The translations under genes were made by a program, and so were the position numbers. Shown piece by piece: positions 7,800-15,069 of a DNA stretch of 58,275 nucleotides (the first letter of the stretch is position 1; every line of letters starts with the position of its first letter). The notes under the pieces were generated by a model, which worked only from the letters and a program-made list of their open reading frames with translations, did no database searches and had not been told where the DNA came from. This DNA is from Prolixibacteraceae bacterium UBA6029. Lineage in GTDB: Bacteria; Bacteroidota; Bacteroidia; Bacteroidales; Prolixibacteraceae. Location of the stretch: contig DIZL01000026.1 in the NCBI GenBank assembly GCA_002429385.1, positions 1-58,275 on the forward strand, in the 5' to 3' direction.

Positions 7800-8396
7800 A
7801 TGATCAAACAGGCAAGATTTTTAATCAGTAATACCGATGTGAAGAAGTGTCCTGCACCCGATCGTCCTGAATATGCATTTATCGGGCGGTCGAATGTGGG
7901 CAAGTCATCGCTCATCAATATGCTTGTTGGTCAGAAGAGCCTGGCAAAAGTATCGGTAAGGCCGGGGAAAACGCAATTGATCAATCATTTCATCATCGAT
8001 GAAAGCTGGTACCTGGTCGATCTGCCAGGCTATGGATATGCTAAAATTGCACTTTCAGTCAAGGAGAAATTTCAGAAATTGATCAGCCGATATATCCTCG
8101 ACCGTGAAAACCTATACTGCCTGTTCGTATTAATCGACATTCGCCATTCCCCCCAGTTGATTGACATTGAATTTATCACCTGGCTGGGAGAAAACAACAT
8201 CCCGTTTGCCATTGTTTTCACCAAGGCAGATAAGCTGGGAAAGGTAGGCATAGAAAAGAATGTGGCAGCCTACACTAAGGAAATGGAAAAGGTATGGGAA
8301 GAGATGCCCCCGATTCTGGTCAGTTCATCGCTTAATGGATTGGGAAAGGACGAGATCATTTCATTTATTGAGAATGTGAATAATGCTGATAAGTGA
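7800..8396 (+). CDS. engB: Ribosome biogenesis GTPase YihA/YsxC
   Basis: 198-aa TRAFAC-class GTPase needed for large ribosomal subunit assembly. The G1 loop is GRSNVGKSSLIN near residue 29, G3 is DLPGYGYAK near residue 75, the G4-type motif is FTKADKLG near residue 140, and VSSSLNGLGKDEI serves as G5. The G2 threonine lies in SVRPGKTQLIN. Length and motif spacing are standard. An adjacent hairpin with a T-run ends the transcript. Confidence 0.96.
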   Translation: MIKQARFLISNTDVKKCPAPDRPEYAFIGRSNVGKSSLINMLVGQKSLAKVSVRPGKTQLINHFIIDESWYLVDLPGYGYAKIALSVKEKFQKLISRYILDRENLYCLFVLIDIRHSPQLIDIEFITWLGENNIPFAIVFTKADKLGKVGIEKNVAAYTKEMEKVWEEMPPILVSSSLNGLGKDEIISFIENVNNADK

Positions 8397-8403
8397 GTCG
8401 CCT

Positions 8404-8439
8404 CTGTCATGATTAATGGTGAATATCATGACGGTTTTT
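8404..8439 (+). terminator. Terminator after engB
   Basis: GTCATGAT (8406-8413) pairs exactly with ATCATGAC (8425-8432), followed by GGTTTTTAA. It is located 10 bp after the engB stop. Confidence 0.7.
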
Positions 8440-8494
8440 AAGTCAAACTGGATTAACTTATCGATCAGATTATACGATATGACTAAGATTTTTT

Positions 8495-8502
8495 TACCTT
8501 TG
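8495..8502 (+). promoter_or_regulatory. Promoter -7 box of prs
   Basis: TACCTTTG, exact TAnnTTTG, 37 bp before the ATG at 8539. It lies inside the longest possible reading of the prs frame, which argues that translation starts at 8539 and not at 8416. Confidence 0.7.
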
Positions 8503-8538
8503 CCGCAATCCCAGGATCACAACTCTAAAAAGGAAGAA

Positions 8539-9477
8539 ATGTCAAAAAAAGCTCCTCTAAAGATTTTTTCGTGTACAAAAAGCGTGGATTTAACCAAACG
8601 GATTTGTGATAGTCTGGGCGTTGATGTCGGAAAGTCATCGTGTCCCGTATTCTCAGATGGTGAATTTGAACCTTGCTATGAAGAAACAATCCGGGGGTCG
8701 CATGTATTTATCATCCAGTCGACCCCACCACCGGCAGATAACCTGATGGAACTATTGCTGATGATCGACGCGGCCAAAAGGGCTTCGGCCTATAAAACCA
8801 TTGCAGTGATTCCCTATTTCGGATACGCCAGGCAGGATCGCAAAGACAAGCCGAGAGTTTCAATAGGTGCTAAGTTAATCGCTGATTTACTTTCTGCTGC
8901 TGGTGCCGATCGAATCATCACCATGGATCTTCATGCCGATCAGATACAGGGATTCTTTAATTTCCCGGTTGACCATTTATATGCTTCTTCGATGTTTATA
9001 CCCTTTATTGGTAAGATGGGTCTTGAAAACCTGGTTGTTGCATCGCCTGATGTAGGTGGAACCAAAAGGGCCAATACCTATGCCAAAATGCTGGGAACCG
9101 ATATGGTAATCTGTCATAAAACCAGGGCAAAAGCTAATGTGATTGACAGCATGACAGTCATTGGTGACGTTAAGGGCAAGAATGTAATCATTGTTGACGA
9201 TTTAATCGACACAGCAGGAACCATTTCAAAGGCAGCTGACCTGATGATGGAAAAGGGAGCGATCAGCGTTCGTGCTTTTGCTGCTCATGGAGTACTTTCA
9301 GGACCAGCCTACGAAAAGATAGAGAATTCGGCTTTAACTGAAGTGTATTTTACCGATTCGATTCAGGGTAAAAAGGAATCACCAAAAATTAAATATATCC
9401 CGATTGCCAAAGCCATGGGTGAAGCAATCGAAAGGGTTTATAAAAATCAATCAATTAGTTCATTGTATTACGGTTAA
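8539..9477 (+). CDS. prs: Ribose-phosphate pyrophosphokinase
   Basis: Makes PRPP from ribose-5-phosphate and ATP for nucleotide, histidine and tryptophan synthesis. I start at ATG 8539 (MSKKAPLKIF, 312 aa) because a promoter box lies at 8495-8502, a GGAAG ribosome site precedes the ATG, and bacterial Prs proteins are about 310-320 aa. Family signatures: FSDGEFEPCYEETIRG, YFGYARQDRKDKPR, the metal-binding segment DLHADQIQGFF, and the PRPP loop VIIVDDLIDTAGTI. It is followed by the rplY promoter. Confidence 0.97.
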   Translation: MSKKAPLKIFSCTKSVDLTKRICDSLGVDVGKSSCPVFSDGEFEPCYEETIRGSHVFIIQSTPPPADNLMELLLMIDAAKRASAYKTIAVIPYFGYARQDRKDKPRVSIGAKLIADLLSAAGADRIITMDLHADQIQGFFNFPVDHLYASSMFIPFIGKMGLENLVVASPDVGGTKRANTYAKMLGTDMVICHKTRAKANVIDSMTVIGDVKGKNVIIVDDLIDTAGTISKAADLMMEKGAISVRAFAAHGVLSGPAYEKIENSALTEVYFTDSIQGKKESPKIKYIPIAKAMGEAIERVYKNQSISSLYYG

Positions 9478-9482
9478 TTGTA

Positions 9483-9490
9483 TATATTTG
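9483..9490 (+). promoter_or_regulatory. Promoter -7 box of rplY-pth unit
   Basis: TATATTTG right after the prs stop, 98 bp before the rplY ATG. It predicts an untranslated leader of roughly 90 nt for rplY, room for autoregulation, although no specific structure was established. Confidence 0.6.
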
Positions 9491-9587
9491 CACCGCTTTT
9501 TCCTAAGGCACATGTTATGCATGCTGTTTGCCCTTTCATCGTAGAGGGAGGACTGAGTACCATAATTTAAACATTAAAAAAAGTAAA

Positions 9588-10169
9588 ATGAAATCAATTT
9601 CGATTAAATGTACCAAGAGAGATGTCGTTGGTAAAAAAGAAGCCAAAAGACTACGTACACTTGGATTAGTACCGGGAGTACTTTATGGAGGCGAAGAGCC
9701 TATCCATTTTCAGGCACCTGAAAAAGAATTCAAATCACTGATTTATACACCAAACGTATATCTGGTTGATTTGGATATTGACGGAACAGTTTATAAGTCA
9801 ATTATTCAGGACACACAGTTCCATCCGGTTGAAGAACAACTATTACACGTTGACTTCCTTCGCACAACCGAAGACAAGATGGTGAAAGTTGAAATCCCTG
9901 TGAAAACAGAAGGATTCGCAAAAGGTATCCGTAAAGGGGGTAAACTGAAATTAAACCTTCGTACCCTGAAAGTAAAAGCAATGGTGAAATACCTTCCTGA
10001 TGCTATTACAATTAATGTAGATGATTTGGATTTAGGCCAGAGCTATAAAGTTGGATCATTGGTAAGAGAAAATCTTGAGTTCCTAAATGCAAAGGCTGTT
10101 CCTGTTGTAACCATCATGATTACAAGAGCTGCTAAAGCTGCTGCTGGTGCAGGTGCCACTAAAAAATAA
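9588..10169 (+). CDS. rplY: 50S ribosomal protein L25/general stress protein Ctc
   Basis: 193-aa two-domain (Ctc type) L25 that binds 5S rRNA. The start MKSISIKCTKRDVVGKKEAK at 9588 matches the family; the longer frame from 9528 lies in the leader. The N-terminal L25 domain (1-95) contains RTLGLVPGVLYGGEEP and HVDFLRT; the C-terminal beta domain (about 100-185) ends with an Ala/Lys-rich tail. Its position between prs and pth is the common prs-rplY-pth bacterial arrangement. Confidence 0.95.
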   Translation: MKSISIKCTKRDVVGKKEAKRLRTLGLVPGVLYGGEEPIHFQAPEKEFKSLIYTPNVYLVDLDIDGTVYKSIIQDTQFHPVEEQLLHVDFLRTTEDKMVKVEIPVKTEGFAKGIRKGGKLKLNLRTLKVKAMVKYLPDAITINVDDLDLGQSYKVGSLVRENLEFLNAKAVPVVTIMITRAAKAAAGAGATKK

Positions 10170-10186
10170 TTTGTAAATTAACCATC

Positions 10187-10753
10187 TTGAAATACCTCAT
10201 TGCAGGATTGGGAAACCCGGGGAAAGAATACGAAAATACCCGGCATAATATAGGATTTAAAATATTGGACGCTCTCGCAGAGGCGTCCAATATTGTTTTT
10301 AGCGATGAGCGTTACGGCTGGATTACTGAATATAAATTCAAGGGACGTACATTTATTCTGCTGAAACCTACTACGTTCATGAATCTGAGCGGGAAGGCAG
10401 TAAACTATTGGTTGCAGAAGGAGAGCATACCGATCGAAAACCTATTGGTTGTTGTTGATGATCTTGCCTTGCCCTTGGGCTCTGTTAGGCTCCGTGCCAA
10501 GGGAAGTGATGCAGGCCATAACGGATTGAAAAATATTGCACTGATGCTTGGAAGCCAGGACTATGCCCGCCTTCGTGTAGGCATAGGGGATAATTTCAGG
10601 CAAGGACAACAGATAGATTATGTGCTCGGCGAATGGGACAAGCAGGAAAAGCTTGAACTTCCCGCTATGATTGATACTTCAGTGGAAATCATTAAAAGCT
10701 TTGCGACCATTGGGGTCGACCAGACCATGACATTCTTTAATAAACGGAAATAA
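10187..10753 (+). CDS. pth: Peptidyl-tRNA hydrolase
   Basis: Releases stalled peptidyl-tRNA for recycling. The 188-aa product uses a TTG start at 10187; this fits the invariant N-terminus KYLIAGLGNPGKEYENTRHN with Asn10 and the catalytic His20. Further signatures are KPTTFMNLSG near residue 63, the catalytic-Asp region VVVDDLALPLG near residue 88, and GSDAGHNGLKNI near residue 105. The codons around residues 25-36 form a perfect 12-bp inverted repeat followed by GTTTTT (10261-10300), see findings. It is followed with one base between by the S4 gene. Confidence 0.97.
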   Translation: MKYLIAGLGNPGKEYENTRHNIGFKILDALAEASNIVFSDERYGWITEYKFKGRTFILLKPTTFMNLSGKAVNYWLQKESIPIENLLVVVDDLALPLGSVRLRAKGSDAGHNGLKNIALMLGSQDYARLRVGIGDNFRQGQQIDYVLGEWDKQEKLELPAMIDTSVEIIKSFATIGVDQTMTFFNKRK

Positions 10754-10754
10754 C

Positions 10755-11132
10755 ATGGCAGAAGGAGTACGCATCGACAAATGGCTTTTTGCTGTGCGGC
10801 TGTATAAAACGCGCAGCCAGGCTTCAGAAGAATGCAGAAAAGGGAAAGTGACGATCGGAGGAATGAATGTCAAACCTTCACGCGAGTTAAAAGTAGGCGA
10901 GATTGTTCAATTGCGACGGCCTCCGATTACCCGTAGCTATAAGATTTTAGCACTCACCGAAAGTCGTATGGCCGCTAAGCTTGTTCCTGAATATACGATT
11001 GAAACAACGCCTGCCTCTGAATTGGAGATTCTTGAGGTTCAGAAGCAGATGAGTGTCTTTAACCGTGAACGGGGGACTGGCAGACCCACCAAGAAAGATC
11101 GCCGAGACATGGATGACTTCTTTGATGTATAG
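10755..11132 (+). CDS. S4-domain RNA-binding protein, HslR (Hsp15)-like
   Basis: 125-aa protein opening with an S4 RNA-binding domain (RIDKWLFAVRLYKTRSQASE, then CRKGKVTIGGMNVKPSRELKVGEIV), as in heat-shock protein 15, which rescues nascent-chain-bearing 50S subunits in E. coli. The C-terminal tail (RERGTGRPTKKDRRDMDDFF) is the basic/acidic tail also seen in Hsp15-type proteins. It follows pth by one base, suggesting one translation-quality-control operon. Confidence 0.87.
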   Translation: MAEGVRIDKWLFAVRLYKTRSQASEECRKGKVTIGGMNVKPSRELKVGEIVQLRRPPITRSYKILALTESRMAAKLVPEYTIETTPASELEILEVQKQMSVFNRERGTGRPTKKDRRDMDDFFDV

Positions 11133-11142
11133 TGTTGGGTGA

Positions 11143-11204
11143 GTCATGCCGAATTTATTTCGGCACCCCAAGATAGGATTGGGTCCTGAAACAAGTTCAG
11201 GATG
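11143..11204. repeat. Dispersed repeat of the GTCATGCC...GGATGAC type
   Basis: Begins GTCATGCCGAA, contains the hairpin GCCGAATTTATTTCGGC, and ends TGAAACAAGTTCAGGATGAC; the ends GTCAT/ATGAC are inverted. Similar intergenic repeats are widespread in many bacterial phyla. It sits in the gap between the S4 gene and the DUF4924 gene. Confidence 0.65.
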
Positions 11205-11267
11205 ACGGATTATTCAGGTTGATGTAGACCTGACATTAGATACCCCATAACTTAAACTTTTACTTTC

Positions 11268-11810
11268 ATGCTTATAGCCCGGGAAAAACGTAAGACGAAC
11301 ATTGCAGAATATATCCTGTACATGTGGCAGGTAGAAGATTTACTACGTGCCTGTGTGTTCGATCCTGAAAAGATTAAAGTCCAATTGGTTAGTCGGTTTA
11401 ATGCCGATGAAGAAACGGGAAAGGAAATTACTGGCTGGTATAATAACCTGGCGTCCATGATGGGAAAAGAGCATGTTCGCGGCAAGGGTCATGTCCAGGT
11501 GCTGGTTAATCTGGTCAATGACATGAATGAGTTTCATCTTCGAATGCTTGATGCTGAAAAAGACCTGGCATACGTCAGGTTGTATCAATCGAACCGGGAG
11601 GCAATAAGCGATTTCATGCAAAAGTCACCAGATAAAGCTCAGAATGAAGTGGAAGCCTGCCTGAATGCGTTGTACGGGTTTATGATGCTGAAACTAAAAA
11701 ATGCTGAAGTATCGCAACTTACCATAGAAACAATAGGGGGATTCGGTCAACTGATCGGACATTTGTCGGCACGGTACATCCAGTTTGAAAACGACGACTT
11801 TGAATTCTAA
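11268..11810 (+). CDS. DUF4924 family protein
   Basis: 180-aa soluble, helix-rich protein starting MLIAREKRKTNIAEYILYMWQVEDLLRA, which I recognise as the DUF4924 family of Bacteroidota; function unknown. There is no signal peptide or membrane segment. Its last four bases overlap the stop of the convergent DCC gene. The -7-like TACTTTCA just upstream is a weak promoter candidate. Confidence 0.8.
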   Translation: MLIAREKRKTNIAEYILYMWQVEDLLRACVFDPEKIKVQLVSRFNADEETGKEITGWYNNLASMMGKEHVRGKGHVQVLVNLVNDMNEFHLRMLDAEKDLAYVRLYQSNREAISDFMQKSPDKAQNEVEACLNALYGFMMLKLKNAEVSQLTIETIGGFGQLIGHLSARYIQFENDDFEF

Positions 11811-12190
11811 ATAAACCTTTCGGCTTCATCTTTGGAAGGTAAATAACACGATTGCCTTACACCGAACCACCGGTAACGATTCGCTGCAATCCACAAATAC
11901 AATGAACGCCTCCATTTTTTTGGCATTAATCTGAAAACATACACTGTTTTATAAATTCCTCCCAATTCTTTTCCAATCTTCAGAACGGCATCAAAGTACA
12001 GATAGCTTGAGTTCCGATCAGAAACAATAATCGTTTCAGAAGATATATTTTCTGACGAATTCTGTAAAGCCTGAAACAGGAACTTCCTCTTCCGATCTGC
12101 CTTCAGAATAAACCGTACCGTCCGGCTGCACAAAATACACAGACCATCGAACTGAATCAGTATTTTATCTTTTGGCACAAATGTGTTCAT
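11807..12190 (-). CDS. DCC family thiol-disulfide oxidoreductase-like protein (DUF393)
   Basis: 127-aa protein with the DxxCxxC hallmark (FDGLCILCSRTVRFIL) near residues 13-20 and a thioredoxin-like layout, plus the family's later LYLWIAANRYRWFG. Proteins of this family are predicted redox proteins with no established substrate. Its ATG overlaps the stop of the upstream amidase gene (ATGA), so the two are translationally coupled. Confidence 0.85.
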   Translation of the reverse strand: MNTFVPKDKILIQFDGLCILCSRTVRFILKADRKRKFLFQALQNSSENISSETIIVSDRNSSYLYFDAVLKIGKELGGIYKTVYVFRLMPKKWRRSLYLWIAANRYRWFGVRQSCYLPSKDEAERFI

Positions 12191-13248
12191 TTGATACTCT
12201 TTTTAAAGTCCTCAATTAATCCTTCACGCAGCCAATTGGAAACAGCCTGCCGATTGTCCGGCATAATGATACGTTGCTGATCGCGGAAATGATTGATATT
12301 CCCGATTTCAATAAAGACTGAGGGTGGCAGGGAGTTCTTGATCACATAAAGGTTGCGTTCCGATACATTTCCCTCGTATCCACGGTTGGGCTGGTGTTGG
12401 GCATACTTCTGTTCAAAGGTCTGCATCAGCGTATTGGCCAGCCTTTTCCCCGAGACACTCCTCTTGTCGTGATAGAAGAATACATCTATGTTTTCTTTCT
12501 CACTTCTTGAGTCCACATGTATAACGACCAATCGTTGAAATTTCTTTTTATTTAAAGCATACAATCCATTTACAGCATCGGTACTTTGATGCAGGCGGGC
12601 CACCTGGCTAAGCGGAATCACCTGATTGGGATAACAGACTTCATCTTTATCGGGTGTAAGGTATTGCTCATCCCGGATTCCGTCATTCGGGTCAATGATG
12701 ATCATGTAAACCGTTGCGCCGCATTCAATCAGGTTACGGGCCAGGCGCAGCGTAACATCGTAGGCATATTCATCTTCACACAGATCATGACCATTCAGCC
12801 TTCCAATGGCCCCCGGGTCTGGGCCTCCGTGTCCTGACATCAGGTAATACACAGCACCTGCCAATTCTTTGTTCTTAATTGTTACTTCCCTGTACTTACT
12901 GCCAAATATTTCATAAATCTTTTTCTCAGGAACCTTTTCAACCGGCGCAGCCTTAGGACTTACCTCAGTTGCATCCTCAGTCTTTATGGGCAAGCGATAA
13001 GTTCTTCCAGCAATCAAAGCATTATTCTTTCCGAGTCTGGATTTGTTCAATTCAATAAACTGATTCATATATTCTGACGGAGTGTAACCGTTCTGCTTTA
13101 ATACTGAAAAAGCTCCGTCACCAGCATTTGCTTTGATCTTTTGGTATTCCTGCGCTGACAAATGAAGACACATAAAAATGAGCATTACAGGAACTGCTAT
13201 TTTGAATAATTTATAGTTGAAAGGCTTTGGTTTTTTGGGTTGACTCAT
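12187..13248 (-). CDS. N-acetylmuramoyl-L-alanine amidase (Amidase_3 family)
   Basis: 353-aa secreted or membrane-anchored zinc amidase that cleaves the stem peptide from peptidoglycan. One N-terminal hydrophobic helix (residues about 14-31, ending SAQ) acts as signal. Residues about 35-75 (NGYTPSEYMNQFIELN) resemble a LysM-like or PG-binding segment. The catalytic domain starts at YLMSGHGGPDPGAIG, carrying the first zinc His, continues with CEDEYAYDVTLRLA (second ligand, Glu) and VIHVDSRS (third, His), and ends FIEIGNINHFRDQQ with the catalytic Glu. Coupled to the DCC gene. Confidence 0.88.
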   Translation of the reverse strand: MSQPKKPKPFNYKLFKIAVPVMLIFMCLHLSAQEYQKIKANAGDGAFSVLKQNGYTPSEYMNQFIELNKSRLGKNNALIAGRTYRLPIKTEDATEVSPKAAPVEKVPEKKIYEIFGSKYREVTIKNKELAGAVYYLMSGHGGPDPGAIGRLNGHDLCEDEYAYDVTLRLARNLIECGATVYMIIIDPNDGIRDEQYLTPDKDEVCYPNQVIPLSQVARLHQSTDAVNGLYALNKKKFQRLVVIHVDSRSEKENIDVFFYHDKRSVSGKRLANTLMQTFEQKYAQHQPNRGYEGNVSERNLYVIKNSLPPSVFIEIGNINHFRDQQRIIMPDNRQAVSNWLREGLIEDFKKSIK

Positions 13249-13257
13249 CTAAAAATG

Positions 13258-13265
13258 TATTTTTG
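13258..13265 (+). promoter_or_regulatory. Promoter -7 box of the 5'-nucleotidase operon
   Basis: TATTTTTG in the divergent gap, 90 bp before the ATG at 13356. It lies within the longest reading of the downstream frame, supporting a downstream start. Confidence 0.5.
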
Positions 13266-13355
13266 GATCCAATGATTTTGAATGTATTTTGTTTTTATCT
13301 TTATCCCAGTTACTGCTTGTCAATCTTAATGAATTTCAATTCTAAATGTACTTCA

Positions 13356-14114
13356 ATGCGCCGTTTATTCTTCAGTATTTCTGCTATTTTATTTTTATTT
13401 GCCTGTTCACCGCATTTATCGGTGTATCAGCTTACAACAAAAAACATTCAAGTCAATAACCAGGCTGCAAAGGTTGATTCGACCATTGAAGCAATCGTAA
13501 AACCATACCATGACAGTATTGAACATGATATGACGAAACTAATCGCGGTTAGCGCTACTCCATTGGTGAAGGGAAAGCCTGAGAGCAAACTAACCAATCT
13601 GATCTCCGATATCCTGCTGAAATCTGCGTCAGACTATTGCAAAATAAATAATTTAAACATTACTCCCGATGCTTCCTATACGAATTATGGCGGTCTCCGT
13701 TCATCGCTTCCGCAAGGGAATATTACGGTCAGAAACCTATTTGAACTGATGCCCTTCGAAAATGAAATTGTTTTAGTCAAGGTGTCCGGTGAATCCATTC
13801 AGAAGATGGCTGAACGTATTGCAGGCAGGGGAGGTGAGGGAGTTGCAGGTCTCACATTGGGTATCCGTAATGCAAAACCGTCAACCCTGAAGATCGGTGG
13901 AAAGAAAGTTGATCCTCTTGGCCTGTATTGGTTGGTTACCAATGATTATTGTGCCAACGGTGGGGATCAGATGAGTATGTTAGCGGATCCGGTTCAACGG
14001 ATCAATACCAAAATGAAAATCAGGGATGTCCTGATTCAGGCCATGGCTGAACGCTATAAGAAGGATGGAATTATTTCAGTAAAAGAAGATGGGAGAATTT
14101 ACAATGAGCAATAG
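13356..14114 (+). CDS. 5'-nucleotidase C-terminal domain lipoprotein
   Basis: 252-aa protein consisting of the C-terminal substrate-binding domain of UshA-type 5'-nucleotidases (TNYGGLRSSLPQGNITVRNL, FELMPFENEIVLVKVSGESI, TNDYCANGGDQMSML). The start at 13356 gives MRRLFFSISAILFLFACS, a lipoprotein signal with Cys16; an upstream ATG at 13329 is possible. The metallophosphatase domain is absent and is encoded by the next gene, overlapping by 11 bp, so the two products probably work together. Domain order is reversed relative to the usual single protein. Confidence 0.85.
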   Translation: MRRLFFSISAILFLFACSPHLSVYQLTTKNIQVNNQAAKVDSTIEAIVKPYHDSIEHDMTKLIAVSATPLVKGKPESKLTNLISDILLKSASDYCKINNLNITPDASYTNYGGLRSSLPQGNITVRNLFELMPFENEIVLVKVSGESIQKMAERIAGRGGEGVAGLTLGIRNAKPSTLKIGGKKVDPLGLYWLVTNDYCANGGDQMSMLADPVQRINTKMKIRDVLIQAMAERYKKDGIISVKEDGRIYNEQ

Positions 14115-15021
14115 AAGAGATTTTATCAAACATTCTGTTCTTCTGGGTGGAGGAGCATTAACCCTGGGGCTTTTCCCCAATGAGCTTTTTGCTTCAGGAG
14201 AATTGGTAAAGCTGACCATTGTCCACACTAACGATATTCATTATCACCTTGAACCTTTTCCTGAAACGGATGCTGAATATGCCGGACGAGGAGGGCTGGA
14301 AAGAATTGCTTCGCTTGTTTCCCGCTACAGGAAAGAGAATACCAATCTTCTGCTGGTCGACTCAGGGGATATGTTTCAGGGAACTCCCTATTTCAATTAT
14401 TTTAAAGGGGACCTGATCCTGAGGATAATGAGCAAAATGGGCTATGAAGCCGGAACGCTTGGGAACCATGAATTTGATAACGGAATGGGCGATATCGTGT
14501 CTGCCCTTAACTATGCGGCTTTCCCAATTGTCAACAGCAATTACGACTTTTCTGATACCGTCATGGCGGGTCATACAAAATCTCATCTCATCCTGAAAAA
14601 AGGTGGAGTAAAGGTTGGTATTTACGGTCTTGGAATCGAACTCTTTGGTCTGGTTACCAAACAGAATTATGGCAGTACCCACTATCTCAATCCTGTGGAG
14701 ACAGCATTAAAGATGGAACAAATGCTGAAAAAAGAGCATAACTGCGATTTGGTCATCTGTCTATCGCATTTGGGATTTTCATACAAGGAGAATAAAATAA
14801 GTGACAAAACGCTTGCTCCTCAGACCAAATATACCGATCTGATCCTGGGCGGACATACCCATACTTTCCTTGATAAACCATTGCTTTTGAAAAATGCAGA
14901 AGGAAAGCCAATACTGGTCAATCAGGCTGGCTGGGGTGCTCTGGCTGCAGGAAAGCTTGATCTGGTATTCGATCGCAGGGGTCATATGAAAGGGAGATCT
15001 GCAGAACTCAATATTTTATAA
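14104..15021 (+). CDS. 5'-nucleotidase metallophosphatase domain protein, Tat-exported
   Basis: 305-aa calcineurin-like phosphoesterase, the catalytic half of a UshA-type nucleotidase. The N-terminus (NRRDFIKHSVLLGGGALTLG) is a twin-arginine signal. Metal ligands are visible in VHTNDIHYHL, VDSGDMFQG, GNHEFDNG, CLSHLGFS and GGHTHTFLD. The start ATG at 14104 lies 11 bp inside the preceding gene. It hydrolyses nucleotides or related phosphoesters in the periplasm by family analogy; exact substrate unknown. Confidence 0.9.
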   Translation: MSNRRDFIKHSVLLGGGALTLGLFPNELFASGELVKLTIVHTNDIHYHLEPFPETDAEYAGRGGLERIASLVSRYRKENTNLLLVDSGDMFQGTPYFNYFKGDLILRIMSKMGYEAGTLGNHEFDNGMGDIVSALNYAAFPIVNSNYDFSDTVMAGHTKSHLILKKGGVKVGIYGLGIELFGLVTKQNYGSTHYLNPVETALKMEQMLKKEHNCDLVICLSHLGFSYKENKISDKTLAPQTKYTDLILGGHTHTFLDKPLLLKNAEGKPILVNQAGWGALAAGKLDLVFDRRGHMKGRSAELNIL

Positions 15022-15069
15022 ACTAGCCGGAGCATTTCAGGAAGAGGTTATTCCACCGGCGAATCCGTA

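Noticed and set aside
8416..8538. N-terminal extension of prs
   Set aside because: The extension contains the TACCTTTG promoter box and the engB terminator hairpin, and Prs proteins normally start at the MSKKAPLKIF-type residue.
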